Shown here: piece by piece, positions 46,807 through 56,085 of the stretch
Layout of the letters: each line of letters opens with the position of its first letter
Numbering within the stretch: position 1 is the first letter of the stretch
NCBI RefSeq assembly: GCF_002688565.1
Contig: NZ_CP024011.1
Location: 2,790,001-2,854,000, forward strand
Reading direction: 5' to 3'
DNA from: Acinetobacter sp. LoGeW2-3
GTDB taxonomy: Bacteria > Pseudomonadota > Gammaproteobacteria > Pseudomonadales > Moraxellaceae
Length of the DNA stretch: 64,000 nucleotides
The notes under the pieces: generated by a model
The model's database searches: none
Told to the model about the DNA's origin: nothing
Seen by the model: the letters and a program-made list of their open reading frames with translations, nothing else
Program-made: the position numbers and the translations under genes

Positions 46807-49083
46807 TTAGGCTGGTTCGGCAGTCTGGTCTTCAAACACTTCCAGTTTCAGACCCACAGCTTTGCCATTTTCTTTCTTCACAGATACTGCAACATTGCCG
46901 CCATTCTCTGCCAGCTCACCAAACAGAATCATTTCTGCCAGTGGTTTTTTCAGGTGTTCCTGAATCAGACGCTGCATCGGACGAGCACCCATTAAGCGAT
47001 CGTAGCCATTTTCAGCCATCCATTCACGTGCACTCTGATCCACTTCCAGAATAACTTTCTTCTCATCCAACTGTGCTTGAAGTTCAGTTAAGAACTTATC
47101 AACCACATTCTCAATGATGGTACTTGGTAAAGCCTTGAATTGAATTACGCCGTCAAGACGGTTACGGAACTCAGGTGAGAAGGCTTTCTTCATCGCTTCC
47201 TGATTATCGTTACTGTTATCTTGTTCCATGAAACCAATGCTGACACGGGAAATACTTTCCGCACCAATATTAGTGGTCAGCACAAGAACCACATTACGGA
47301 AGTCTGACTTACGACCGTTGTTATCGGTCAAAGAGCCGTGATCCATAATTTGCAGCAACAGGTTAAATACATCTGGATGGGCTTTTTCAATTTCATCCAG
47401 TAGCAGTACACAGTGCGGATTTTTGTGAATTGCATCCGTCAGCAAACCACCTTGATCGAAACCGACATAACCCGGAGGCGCACCAATTAAGCGGGATACT
47501 GCATGACGTTCCATGTATTCTGACATATCGAAACGAACGAGTTCTACACCAAGAATTTTCGCCAATTGCTTGGTGACTTCAGTTTTACCCACACCGGTTG
47601 GACCGGCAAAAACAAAACTACCGACTGGCTTGTCTGGAGATTTCAGACCAGCACGTGACAGCTTGATCGCAGAACCCAATGCTTCAATTGCTTCATCTTG
47701 ACCAAACACCACACGTTTCAGATCACGTTCCAGATTCTCAAGTACAGTCTTGTCGTCTTTAGACACAGTTTTCGGTGGAATACGGGCAATCTTGGACACG
47801 ATGTCTTCGATATTTTCAACCGTAATCAGACTATCATCTTGCTCAGCTTTCAAACGGCGTTGTGCACCAGCTTCATCAATCACATCAATGGCTTTATCTG
47901 GCAAGAAACGGTCGTTGATAAATTTCGCTGAGAGCTCTACCGCTGACACCAAAGCCTGATCGTCATATTGCACATGATGGAAATCTTCAAACTTGGTTTT
48001 CAGGCCACGCAAAATATCAATTGTTTCAGAGATTGAAGGCTCATTCACATCGATTTTCTGGAAACGACGTGACAAAGCGTGATCTTTTTCAAAGACCTGA
48101 CGGTATTCCTGGAATGTGGTTGAACCGATGCAACGCAGTGAGCCATTTGCCAGTGCTGGCTTGATCAGGTTCGACGCATCCATGGTGCTGCCCATGCTTG
48201 AACCTGCACCGATGATCATATGAATTTCATCAATAAACAGCACTGCATCTGGTTTTTTCTTCAATGCATTGAGAAGCTGTTTCAGACGTTTTTCAAAGTC
48301 ACCACGGTATTTGGTCCCTGCCACCAGTGCGCCGATATCCAGGCTATAGATTTCAGCATTTTCCAGTGGCTTAGGCGCCTTGCCATTTACAATTAACCAA
48401 GCCAGACCTTCAGCAATCGATGTTTTACCAACACCAGGATCACCGACCAGCAATGGGTTATTTTTGCGACGGCGGCAAAGAATTTGTGCTGCACGCTCAA
48501 TTTCTTTTTCACGACCAATCAACGGATCAGTTTTACCTTTTTGCGCTTCGTGATTCAGATTAGTCGTATAAAGATCCAATGGACCTGAAGCACTAGAAGA
48601 TCCAGTTTCACCGTCCAGCTCCTCGATCTCTTCTTCGTTCTGCACTTCTTCCTTACGGGTGCCATGCGACAGATATTGAGTCAAAGTTAAACGATTAATC
48701 TGATGACGTTTTAACAGATACACTGCAAACGAGTCACGCTCTGAGTACATCGCAACTAGAATGTCCGCACCTTCTACGGTACGGTCTCCACCACTAGACT
48801 GTACATGGAAAATGGCACGCTGCAGGATCCGGTCAAAACTTTCAGTTGGATGAGGTGCCTGATCGTTATTTTCGCCGAGTTTTGGAGTGTGTTGTTCTAC
48901 GTATTCTTCGAGTTCTTTACGCAGCACAATAATGTCTGCACCGCATGCTTTAAGCGCATTTACGGCAGAATCGTTGTCGAGTAAAGCCAATAACAAATGT
49001 TCTACTGTCAGAAACTCATGTCTCTTTTGACGAGCCATGCTAACAGCCAAACGTAGTGATACTTCTAATTGACGACTGAGCAT
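46807..49083 (-). CDS. clpA: ClpA, ATPase subunit of the ClpAP protease
   Basis: 758 residues, standard length. N-terminal ClpN repeats (LRLAVSMARQKRHEFLTVEH), first AAA+ module with Walker A GDPGVGKTS and Walker B LFIDEIHMI, second with GPTGVGKTEV and LLLDEIEKAHPDVFNLL, and the C-terminal D2 region with DRLMGARPMQRLIQEHLK. Unfolds proteins for ClpP. It follows clpS by nine bases. ClpP is not in the window. Confidence 0.96.
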   Translation of the reverse strand: MLSRQLEVSLRLAVSMARQKRHEFLTVEHLLLALLDNDSAVNALKACGADIIVLRKELEEYVEQHTPKLGENNDQAPHPTESFDRILQRAIFHVQSSGGDRTVEGADILVAMYSERDSFAVYLLKRHQINRLTLTQYLSHGTRKEEVQNEEEIEELDGETGSSSASGPLDLYTTNLNHEAQKGKTDPLIGREKEIERAAQILCRRRKNNPLLVGDPGVGKTSIAEGLAWLIVNGKAPKPLENAEIYSLDIGALVAGTKYRGDFEKRLKQLLNALKKKPDAVLFIDEIHMIIGAGSSMGSTMDASNLIKPALANGSLRCIGSTTFQEYRQVFEKDHALSRRFQKIDVNEPSISETIDILRGLKTKFEDFHHVQYDDQALVSAVELSAKFINDRFLPDKAIDVIDEAGAQRRLKAEQDDSLITVENIEDIVSKIARIPPKTVSKDDKTVLENLERDLKRVVFGQDEAIEALGSAIKLSRAGLKSPDKPVGSFVFAGPTGVGKTEVTKQLAKILGVELVRFDMSEYMERHAVSRLIGAPPGYVGFDQGGLLTDAIHKNPHCVLLLDEIEKAHPDVFNLLLQIMDHGSLTDNNGRKSDFRNVVLVLTTNIGAESISRVSIGFMEQDNSNDNQEAMKKAFSPEFRNRLDGVIQFKALPSTIIENVVDKFLTELQAQLDEKKVILEVDQSAREWMAENGYDRLMGARPMQRLIQEHLKKPLAEMILFGELAENGGNVAVSVKKENGKAVGLKLEVFEDQTAEPA

Positions 49084-49092
49084 GCAACCCCC

Positions 49093-49506
49093 TTAATCTT
49101 TAGGCTCAATCTGACAAAGTAATGGATGACCTTGTGATCGAGCGTAATTATTGACTTGGTTCGCTTTCGTTTCCGCAATGTCTCGTGGATAGACGCCAGC
49201 AACACCTTTTCCTTCATAATGTACAGTTAGCATTACTTGTGTAGCTTGGTCAAGATTCATTGCAAAGTATTGTTGTAAAATTTCAATTACAAACTCCATT
49301 GGGGTGTAATCGTCATTCATCAATACCACAGCATACATCGGTGGACGCTTCAGTTCTGGCGGTGCTGTTTGTACCGCAATATCAGCATCTTCATCATGAA
49401 AAGGGTCGTTTGCTAAGCGTGGACTAATGTGCCAGTCAACCACACCAGACTGGTTAAAAGAATTCTTGATTTCACTTAAACAAATATGACGCTTGTTGCT
49501 TGGCAT
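49093..49506 (-). CDS. clpS: ClpS adaptor of ClpAP
   Basis: 137 residues; the conserved part [20 protein letters not shown] has the N-degron pocket (N-D-D and M) followed by [20 protein letters not shown] and [20 protein letters not shown]. Delivers N-end-rule substrates to ClpA. The extra N-terminal 45 residues ([20 protein letters not shown]) exceed the usual length, so a shorter start inside is possible. Same operon as clpA. Confidence 0.93.
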   Translation of the reverse strand: MPSNKRHICLSEIKNSFNQSGVVDWHISPRLANDPFHDEDADIAVQTAPPELKRPPMYAVVLMNDDYTPMEFVIEILQQYFAMNLDQATQVMLTVHYEGKGVAGVYPRDIAETKANQVNNYARSQGHPLLCQIEPKD

Positions 49507-49525
49507 AAGATTTACATTTCACACT

Positions 49526-50275
49526 TTAGTTTGCATTGGCTTCTGTCTGAGGGATCTCCGACAGGAATGCAGATTGATTTTCGATTGCCTCACCCTTACT
49601 CCAGCTAAAGCGGCGAGTAACAGGTTTGCTAGTACCAGTCAGACGAACTTCCATAAATTCCGGTACAAAGCCTTTAGGCATGGTCCAACGACCCGTTAGA
49701 CGTTCATAATTTTCAAAATTGAAATTCTTGTCTGCCAATGGCACGACCAGAATTTCAGTTCCCCGAATCAGGCGCAATTCGACAGAACCGGAAGCGCGGC
49801 CCTTACTAGGACTCACCTGAATTAAATCGAGTTGATACTCAAACGCATTTTCAGGTAAAGGCTTGACTGCAAGATGTTGAATTGACAATGGCATACCACC
49901 ACGTTGACGCAGCACTTCACGATACAGGGTTGCCAGATTTTCAGCTTGCGTATGTTCATCACGCGCTTTATTCATCGCAAGATACAGGTCATTGGCATTA
50001 CTTACGGCCAGATCACGTTCCTGAGTTGCTGTATTCAGGGTTTTATTCAATGTTTCCAGACTGGCTTTCTGTTTTTGAACTACTTCCACCAGCTGTTCAG
50101 CATCTGCCTCAAAACCGACCACAGTCAGCCCCTGACGATGACCCACTGAATAGCCAAGCAGACCACTGCTCAGTACCAGGATTGCAGCACCGATCGCAAG
50201 TGGCGTGTTCCCTTTCAGAAATGGCATTTTTTTCTTGTCATCTGCGGTCATATCATTGGGTTCTGTATTCGGCAT
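49526..50275 (-). CDS. DUF6776-type membrane-anchored coiled-coil protein
   Basis: 249 residues from MPNTEPNDMTADDKKKMPFL at 50275, with GAGATC upstream. One membrane helix (LAIGAAILVLSSGLLGYSVG) then GHRQG, a coiled coil (EQLVEVVQKQKASLETLNKT) and a beta domain (FEYQLDLIQVSPSKGRASGS...LRLIRGTEILVV, SWSKGEAI). This layout matches DUF6776 proteins of gamma-proteobacteria, role unknown. Ends 20 bases before clpS. Confidence 0.75.
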   Translation of the reverse strand: MPNTEPNDMTADDKKKMPFLKGNTPLAIGAAILVLSSGLLGYSVGHRQGLTVVGFEADAEQLVEVVQKQKASLETLNKTLNTATQERDLAVSNANDLYLAMNKARDEHTQAENLATLYREVLRQRGGMPLSIQHLAVKPLPENAFEYQLDLIQVSPSKGRASGSVELRLIRGTEILVVPLADKNFNFENYERLTGRWTMPKGFVPEFMEVRLTGTSKPVTRRFSWSKGEAIENQSAFLSEIPQTEANAN

Positions 50276-50350
50276 TGTGATCTCTTCTATCTTTTTCAAG
50301 ACACACATTTAAATCGAAATTCAAATGTGTGTGAAGTTGTAATACGTTTT

Positions 50351-51400
50351 TTATGGTAATAACGCAATATTTTGCAAGCCAGCATTTTCAGCAAAACCAA
50401 ACATCAAGTTCATGTTTTGTACTGCCTGACCTGCTGCACCTTTCACTAGGTTATCTTGTGCAACCAGAATGACCAGTTTCGTCGGTTGTGGTTTATACAA
50501 CGCAATACGCAGTTCATTCGCGCCACGTACTGAACGTGTTTCTGGCGAGCTACCTGCTGGCATCACATCAACAAACTGTTCATTGGCATAGAACTGCTCA
50601 TACAGTGCCTGTAAGTCTGCTGCCTGGCCAGCTTCAGTCAAGTCAATGTAAATCGTCGACAGCATACCGCGAATCATTGGCACCAAGTGTGGCACAAACA
50701 GGATATGGTCAAATACACCTTTTTGACCTGAGATATTTTCTAATGCTTCTACAATCTCAGGATGGTGACGATGACCCGCTACGCCATAAGCCTTAAAGTT
50801 ATCTGCATTTTCTGAATAAATGCCACCTAAGCTAGCTTTACGACCTGCACCTGATACCCCTGATTTCGCATCGATAATAATGCTTTCAGGTCTAACCAAA
50901 GCTTCCGCAGACTTTAATACTGGTGCAAGACCTAACTGCACAGTTGTGGGATAACAGCCTGGGTTACCAATCACATTCGCCTGTTTGATCTTGTCACGGT
51001 TCAGTTCAGACAGACCATAAACAGAATCTTGCAGTACTGATGGACAAGCATGTTGCATGCCATACCACTTTTCAAACTGTTCTAAATTCTGTAGACGAAA
51101 ATCTGCTGCCAGGTCGATGACTTTAGTATTTGCTGCAACCAATTCTTCAGCATGTTTCATCGCAACACCATGCGGAGTTGCAAAAAATACCACATCGCAA
51201 GATTTCAGCAGATCCATGCTCAGGTCAGAAAACTGAAGATCGGTATGACCACGCAGGCTTGGGAACATGTCGTCCACACGGCGGCCTGCTTCGGTACGTG
51301 ATGTCAGTGCTTTGACGCTAACGTTTGGATGTCGTAGTAATAGACGCAAAAGTTCAATGCCTGTATAACCTGTACCACCAACAATACCCACTGAAATCAC
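50351..51400 (-). CDS. argC: N-acetyl-gamma-glutamyl-phosphate reductase
   Basis: 349 residues. NADP-binding [20 protein letters not shown], catalytic Cys in [30 protein letters not shown] and the His region [14 protein letters not shown]. Reduces N-acetylglutamyl phosphate in arginine synthesis. Monocistronic-looking. Complete. Confidence 0.95.
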   Translation of the reverse strand: MISVGIVGGTGYTGIELLRLLLRHPNVSVKALTSRTEAGRRVDDMFPSLRGHTDLQFSDLSMDLLKSCDVVFFATPHGVAMKHAEELVAANTKVIDLAADFRLQNLEQFEKWYGMQHACPSVLQDSVYGLSELNRDKIKQANVIGNPGCYPTTVQLGLAPVLKSAEALVRPESIIIDAKSGVSGAGRKASLGGIYSENADNFKAYGVAGHRHHPEIVEALENISGQKGVFDHILFVPHLVPMIRGMLSTIYIDLTEAGQAADLQALYEQFYANEQFVDVMPAGSSPETRSVRGANELRIALYKPQPTKLVILVAQDNLVKGAAGQAVQNMNLMFGFAENAGLQNIALLP

Positions 51401-51576
51401 GATGATTACCTCAAAATAGATGTTTCCTTTATGGCCTGTAGTATGACAGGAACTTGATATTTTCTAAACTATTTCACTTGGGATTGGTTGTTTTTTAATT
51501 TGATCTTTTCTTTTTAAGAGTTTTTTGATTTTTTTAAAAGGTTTAGTTAAACCACTTAGGCTATTTTAAATCTGTT

Positions 51577-51607
51577 AAGCAGAAGCCGCATAATGCGGCT
51601 TCTGCTT
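51577..51607. terminator. terminator of rhodanese gene
   Basis: Perfect AAGCAGAAGCCGCA-TAA-TGCGGCTTCTGCTT, 12 bases past the stop at 51619. Confidence 0.9.
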
Positions 51608-51618
51608 ATTAAAATAAC

Positions 51619-53214
51619 TTAGACTACAAAAAATCCATGGGTACCATCTTTCTTTAACTGTTCGACCAGTCCATATTCCCAGTCCAGATAAGCCTGCATC
51701 GCCTCAAAGGAGTTATCAGTGCCTTCATAAGGACGTTTATAGCGGTCGATCTGTGGTGACAAAGTTTGGACATCTTCTGTCGTCAATTCAAAACTTGCAT
51801 TTTTCCAGCCTGCATTGCCACCTTCCAATACATATAGTTCCTGCCCCGGTGCCAGATAAGGTTCAATTTCCTCAGCAGCAAATTTGGCTAATATGGCTGC
51901 GCCGCAGGTCAGCACGATGGCTTCTTTGGCCTGAAATTCAGCTTGTTGGATCAGCTCAATAGCTTCCGCTTTGAGTAACCATGCCGCGCCTGGCACATGC
52001 CCTTTTTTATACTGTGCAAATGGCAGAACATCCCAAATGGCAATATCTTTTTGCTGTTTAAGTTCAGCTAATGCTATTGGTGAAATCAGAGAAATTTCCT
52101 TGACTGAAGGCAATTGCGGTTTCCAAGCCCCTTGTTCCGTCAATGCTGCCTTAAATTCAGTTTCCAGCACATAAACTTCCCAGTTCATCTGTCCTAACCA
52201 TGACGCAGTCATATAGGCACGAACCAGCTGATCATCAACCAATACAATACGTGCGCCACGTACGGCCGCATTATGATCAGTTTCCTGCACCAACTGACCA
52301 CCTGCGACCCAACGTGAACCTGCGAGATGGCCTTGGATATATTCCTGTTCATCCCGTACATCAAAGATATAAGTTGTACGGCTTGAATCTGCTTTTAATT
52401 GATTCAGCTGTTCCAGAGAAATGGTCTGAACTTTCGCCTTGGCAGCAAGCTGTTTTGCATTTTCCAGCAACTCGGGTTTTAAGACTGTCTCTGTATCTTT
52501 AAAAGATCGGCTTTGACCATGCTCCAGACTTTGACCCGCTAATGTCCAACCAATCGTGCCATTACGTAGTGCATACACTGGATGTGGAATCTGGGTATTC
52601 ACCAATGACTGGGCGCCAATAATGCTACGGGTACGGCCCGCACAGTTTACGATGATTGTGGTATTTTCATCTTTCACCAAAGACGGCGCACGTAATACCA
52701 GTTCAGCACCCGGTACGCTTTGCCCGGTCGGAATACTCATGGTGTTGTATTCATCAAAACGGCGTGCATCCAGAATCACGATATTCTCTTTCGCATCAAT
52801 TTTGGCTTGCACTTCTTCAGCACTCAGCGACGGTGTATGCTTGAAATGCTCGACCCATTCACCAAAGGCTTTGGTGGCTGAGTTCACATCAATAAACAGC
52901 TCACCACCATCACGTTGCCAGGCATCTACCCCACCTTTGAGCGCATACACCTGGCTATAGCCATAACGAGTTAACTTTGCATAAGCTCGTTCTACCCGAC
53001 CGTCGCCGTCATCATAGATCACAATGGTGGTATCCAGACGCGGGATACGATTCAGAATTTCGACTTCCAATCGAGATAAAGAAATATTGGTAGTAAATAA
53101 AGGATGTGCTTGGGCATAGATATGTTCTTCACGTAGATCGACAATGGCAATTTCTTCGCGCGCAAGTAGTTTTGCTCGAATCTGAGCATAATTCAGTTCT
53201 GGAATCTGGGACAT
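51619..53214 (-). CDS. four-domain rhodanese sulfurtransferase
   Basis: 531 residues from MSQIPELNYAQIRAKLLARE at 53214; longer readings would cross a terminator. Four rhodanese domains in a row, each starting with a IAIVDLREE/VILDARRFDEY/YIFDVRDEQEY/IAIWDVLPFAQY strand. Only the second (IIVNCAGRTRSI) and the fourth (IVLTCGAAI) keep a Cys in the active loop; domains 1 and 3 have Asp there (YDDGDGR, VDDQLVR) and are probably structural. Moves sulfane sulfur, likely in sulfur assimilation, next to a sulfonate-binding gene. Confidence 0.88.
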   Translation of the reverse strand: MSQIPELNYAQIRAKLLAREEIAIVDLREEHIYAQAHPLFTTNISLSRLEVEILNRIPRLDTTIVIYDDGDGRVERAYAKLTRYGYSQVYALKGGVDAWQRDGGELFIDVNSATKAFGEWVEHFKHTPSLSAEEVQAKIDAKENIVILDARRFDEYNTMSIPTGQSVPGAELVLRAPSLVKDENTTIIVNCAGRTRSIIGAQSLVNTQIPHPVYALRNGTIGWTLAGQSLEHGQSRSFKDTETVLKPELLENAKQLAAKAKVQTISLEQLNQLKADSSRTTYIFDVRDEQEYIQGHLAGSRWVAGGQLVQETDHNAAVRGARIVLVDDQLVRAYMTASWLGQMNWEVYVLETEFKAALTEQGAWKPQLPSVKEISLISPIALAELKQQKDIAIWDVLPFAQYKKGHVPGAAWLLKAEAIELIQQAEFQAKEAIVLTCGAAILAKFAAEEIEPYLAPGQELYVLEGGNAGWKNASFELTTEDVQTLSPQIDRYKRPYEGTDNSFEAMQAYLDWEYGLVEQLKKDGTHGFFVV

Positions 53215-53256
53215 GGAAGATCTCTTAGATTTGCTTAGGCTATTTTTAAAAACAGG

Positions 53257-53284
53257 AAAAGCCTCGATATTCATCGAGGCTTTT
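53257..53284 (-). terminator. terminator between sulfonate-binding and rhodanese genes
   Basis: AAAAGCCTCGAT-ATTC-ATCGAGGCTTTT. It lies just after the stop at 53289, so the two genes are only partly co-transcribed and the rhodanese gene starts at 53214. Confidence 0.85.
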
Positions 53285-53288
53285 AGGA

Positions 53289-54281
53289 TCATTGAGCGTT
53301 ATAGATATCTGATGTTTTGGCATCAATCGTATTTGGAATCAGCTTTTCATTGAAGAATGCATCTGAAATCTTTTGTTGTTCAGGCATATCATCAATAGAT
53401 ACGGATTGCACGTTGTAGCTTCGATTCGCATTGGCTTCCAATACCACTTCCTGCGGTAAGTTACCCCATAATGGTGCCAGGATTTTTGCCGCTTCATCTG
53501 GATTGGTTTTTACCCAAGCTGCTTTCTCTTTTAAGGTATCAATCACATCATTCAAGATTGCAGGATTTTCCTGAGCAAATTTATGACCCGTTAAGTAGTA
53601 ACGTGTATAACTTGCCAGACCCTCACCAGATGCCAGCACTTTGGCATGCTGAACCACAGTACCACTGGATACATACGGTTCCCAAGTCACCCAAGCATCC
53701 ACGCCACCATGCTCAAATGCTGCACGGCCATCTGCCGGACTTAACCAGGCTGGTGTAATATCTTTAAAGCTTAGACCGGCCTGATTTAAAGCTGCGATCA
53801 ACAGGTAATGGCTGCCTGCCGCTTTAGTTACCGCAATTTTTTTGCCTTTCAGATCAGCCACTGATTTTATAGTCGAATTTTGTGGAATCAGAATCGCCTG
53901 TGCATTCGGAGAAGCCGTTTCTTTGGCATAGTAAGTTAGATTTGCTTTAGCCGCTTGCGCAAATACCGGAACCGTATCCGCCACATCTGCAGTCACATCG
54001 ACACTACCTACGTTTAATGCTTCAGCTAAAGGTTGACCACTGGTAAATTCATGCCAGCTGACTTTGACATTTTTTTCAGCCAATTTCTTTTCTAGCTCAC
54101 CGGTTTCTTTCAACAAAGTCATAAGTGTAGAAGAACGCTGGTAACCAATACGAACTGTATCTGCCTTATAAGCAGCTTCTTCGACTTTTTCTTTTGGTGC
54201 TTCTGTCTTATTACATGCAGTCAAGAACACACTAAAGATTAGCGAGAAAATAAATAATAACCTGGATTGAACCATCCTCAT
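53289..54281 (-). CDS. aliphatic sulfonate ABC transporter substrate-binding lipoprotein
   Basis: 330 residues. Lipoprotein signal with LTACNKTE lipobox. Periplasmic binding fold of SsuA type: VRIGYQRSSTLMTLLKETGE, FTSGQPLAEALNVGSVDVTA, DLKGKKIAVTKAAGSHYLLI, WLSPADGRAAFEHGGVDAWV then TWEPYV. Binds alkanesulfonates or taurine for sulfur supply. No permease or ATPase gene is next to it, so it must serve a transporter encoded elsewhere. Confidence 0.88.
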   Translation of the reverse strand: MRMVQSRLLFIFSLIFSVFLTACNKTEAPKEKVEEAAYKADTVRIGYQRSSTLMTLLKETGELEKKLAEKNVKVSWHEFTSGQPLAEALNVGSVDVTADVADTVPVFAQAAKANLTYYAKETASPNAQAILIPQNSTIKSVADLKGKKIAVTKAAGSHYLLIAALNQAGLSFKDITPAWLSPADGRAAFEHGGVDAWVTWEPYVSSGTVVQHAKVLASGEGLASYTRYYLTGHKFAQENPAILNDVIDTLKEKAAWVKTNPDEAAKILAPLWGNLPQEVVLEANANRSYNVQSVSIDDMPEQQKISDAFFNEKLIPNTIDAKTSDIYNAQ

Positions 54282-54489
54282 CTACCCCATATGCTGGAAA
54301 ATATGCTTCTTTGCTTTATGCTTAAAGCAGCTAAGAAACGACTAATTTTTCCGCATTCTAGATAAGCAGGTTGCTAATTAAAAATAATCAATTTTCATAA
54401 GTGCAGCAGAAATTATTCAAACCTATTTTTATATAAATTTATGATTTAAATATTATTTTTAAGGAATTATATATTAAATGATTCTTATA
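54282..54489. other. AT-rich intergenic stretch upstream of the sulfonate-binding gene
   Basis: About 210 bases of mostly A/T, presumably carrying the promoter of 53289-54281. Nothing further recognised. Confidence 0.35.
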
Positions 54490-55176
54490 TTATATATGAC
54501 TGGTCCACCACCATGGCATTAGCGTATTTTTCAAAATTTTGCGATGACTGGAATAAACTGGATCATGCTTTGCCACTTCAGCCCAGAAACGCGGGCTATG
54601 GTCAAAATGTCGGGTATGCGCCAATTCATGCACACACAAGTAACGCACAATATGTTCTGGAAACAGGACGATGCCGCTGTTTAGCATAATGTCATGTTTA
54701 GCAGAACAACTGCCCCACCGTGTTTTCGGCTGACGGATCTTACAGGCTTGAAATGCTAATCCTGTTTCTTGACTCACTTTTTCTAGATATATAGGCAACT
54801 GTTCTTTGGCATAAGAAATAATAAAGGCTTTTAAATAATTTTCAGGATTTCGATCACTGATATAAAGCACACTGTTTTCTGTATCTAAAATAAAGTTATG
54901 TTTCTGTGCCTGATATTGCACTGAAAGTGGCTGATCCAGATTAAACAGTTGCAAAGTGGTAGGTAAACTGCGATCTATACTTTGCACCCGATCCTGCTGT
55001 GCTTGCCAGGTTTTCAGTAACCAGCTTTCGGAGTCGGTAATAAAATTCTGGATTTGCTTTTTGGTACAGAACACCGGTGCGGTAAGACGAATTTGTGTGC
55101 CATCCACACGAAGCCTTAGACGTGTCGATCGAATGTTTCGGGTGATTTGAATTTCAGGTAGGTCGTTTAGGGTCAT
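54490..55176 (-). CDS. YgjP-like zinc metallopeptidase (M48/DUF45 type)
   Basis: 228 residues from MTLNDLPEIQITRNIRSTRL at 55176. Family motifs: TRWGSCSAKHDIMLNSGIVL, then zinc site CVHELAHTRHFDHSPRFW (HExxH plus downstream His). N-terminal beta-rich region (LRLRVDGTQIRLTAPVFCTK). Uncharacterised metal-dependent hydrolases of the YgjP group. A REP-like element lies directly upstream. Confidence 0.87.
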   Translation of the reverse strand: MTLNDLPEIQITRNIRSTRLRLRVDGTQIRLTAPVFCTKKQIQNFITDSESWLLKTWQAQQDRVQSIDRSLPTTLQLFNLDQPLSVQYQAQKHNFILDTENSVLYISDRNPENYLKAFIISYAKEQLPIYLEKVSQETGLAFQACKIRQPKTRWGSCSAKHDIMLNSGIVLFPEHIVRYLCVHELAHTRHFDHSPRFWAEVAKHDPVYSSHRKILKNTLMPWWWTSHI

Positions 55177-55194
55177 TTTTATACTATTTTTATG

Positions 55195-55289
55195 AATCCT
55201 CCCCAACCCTCCTTTTTCAAAGGAGGGAGAAAAGCACTTTTATAATGCTTTTAAAGCCCCTCTTTTTAAAAGAGGGGGTTGGGGAGATT
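55195..55289. repeat. REP/MITE-like inverted repeat element
   Basis: About 95 bases: outer arms AATCCTCCCCAACCC / GGGTTGGGGAGATT, inside them two hairpins, CCTCC-TTTTTCAAA-GGAGG and CCCCTCTTTTT-AAAAGAGGGG, and AAAAGCA..TGCTTTT in the middle. Noncoding, fully palindromic layout between two divergently placed operon ends. Looks like a dispersed genomic repeat, and may also end transcription of rpiA. Confidence 0.7.
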
Positions 55290-55309
55290 AGCTCTTCAAT
55301 GAGTTAAAA

Positions 55310-55981
55310 TTAAACAGCAGTACGCTCTTCAATACCATTATTGGTCGCAACAATCGCAATATCTGCTTTGTTGATTGCGAAAATACCATTACATACCACA
55401 CCTGGAATATCGTTAATGGTCTTTTCTAGCTCAAGCGCATTCAGGATATTCAGGTTATGAACATCTAGGATCACATTACCGTTATCAGTCACTACACCTT
55501 CACGGTAGGCAGGATCACCACCCAGTGCAACGATTTTACGGGCTACTGCTGAACGCGCCATTGGAATGACTTCTACAGGAAGCGGGAAATCACGACCTAA
55601 TTGATCCACCCATTTAGAATCATCCACGATACACACGAATTTTTTCGCAATAGACGCAACGATTTTTTCACGTGTCAGCGCAGCACCGCCACCTTTAATC
55701 ATGTGCATATGACGGTCAATTTCATCTGCACCATCTACATAGGCATCTAAACCGCCTACACTGTTCATATCAACAACTTCAATGCCTAATTTTTTAAGGC
55801 GTTGTGCAGTCGCTTCCGAACTTGCAACCGCTGCTTCCAATTGAAGTTCAGGTAAAAGTTCAATTAAAAAGTTTACAGTACTACCAGTACCGACGCCTAA
55901 AATGCCCCCTTTTGGTAAGTGCTTTAACGCTGCTTTGGCTGCAGCTTGCTTTTTCTCATCTTGGGTTGCATATAGACTCAT
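55310..55981 (-). CDS. rpiA: ribose-5-phosphate isomerase A
   Basis: 223 residues from [20 protein letters not shown] at 55981; a TTG four codons earlier is less likely. RpiA motifs: [66 protein letters not shown] and LPVEVIP. Interconverts ribose-5- and ribulose-5-phosphate. Divergent from ilvA across about 100 bases. Confidence 0.95.
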   Translation of the reverse strand: MSLYATQDEKKQAAAKAALKHLPKGGILGVGTGSTVNFLIELLPELQLEAAVASSEATAQRLKKLGIEVVDMNSVGGLDAYVDGADEIDRHMHMIKGGGAALTREKIVASIAKKFVCIVDDSKWVDQLGRDFPLPVEVIPMARSAVARKIVALGGDPAYREGVVTDNGNVILDVHNLNILNALELEKTINDIPGVVCNGIFAINKADIAIVATNNGIEERTAV

Positions 55982-56085
55982 GACATCACTCAACTATTTT
56001 GGACTTTCGCAGTATTTTTAAACCGCAAAGCCGCGTGGTTTGTTACAATAAGAGCTTATTTTAAACTGTTAGATGGAAAATTAAC

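Noticed and set aside
49882..50280. 132-codon plus-strand frame
   Set aside because: Antisense to the DUF6776-like gene; His/Pro/Leu-rich, typical of antisense reading.
52556..52960. 134-codon plus-strand frame
   Set aside because: Antisense to the rhodanese gene; composition is that of a reversed coding strand.
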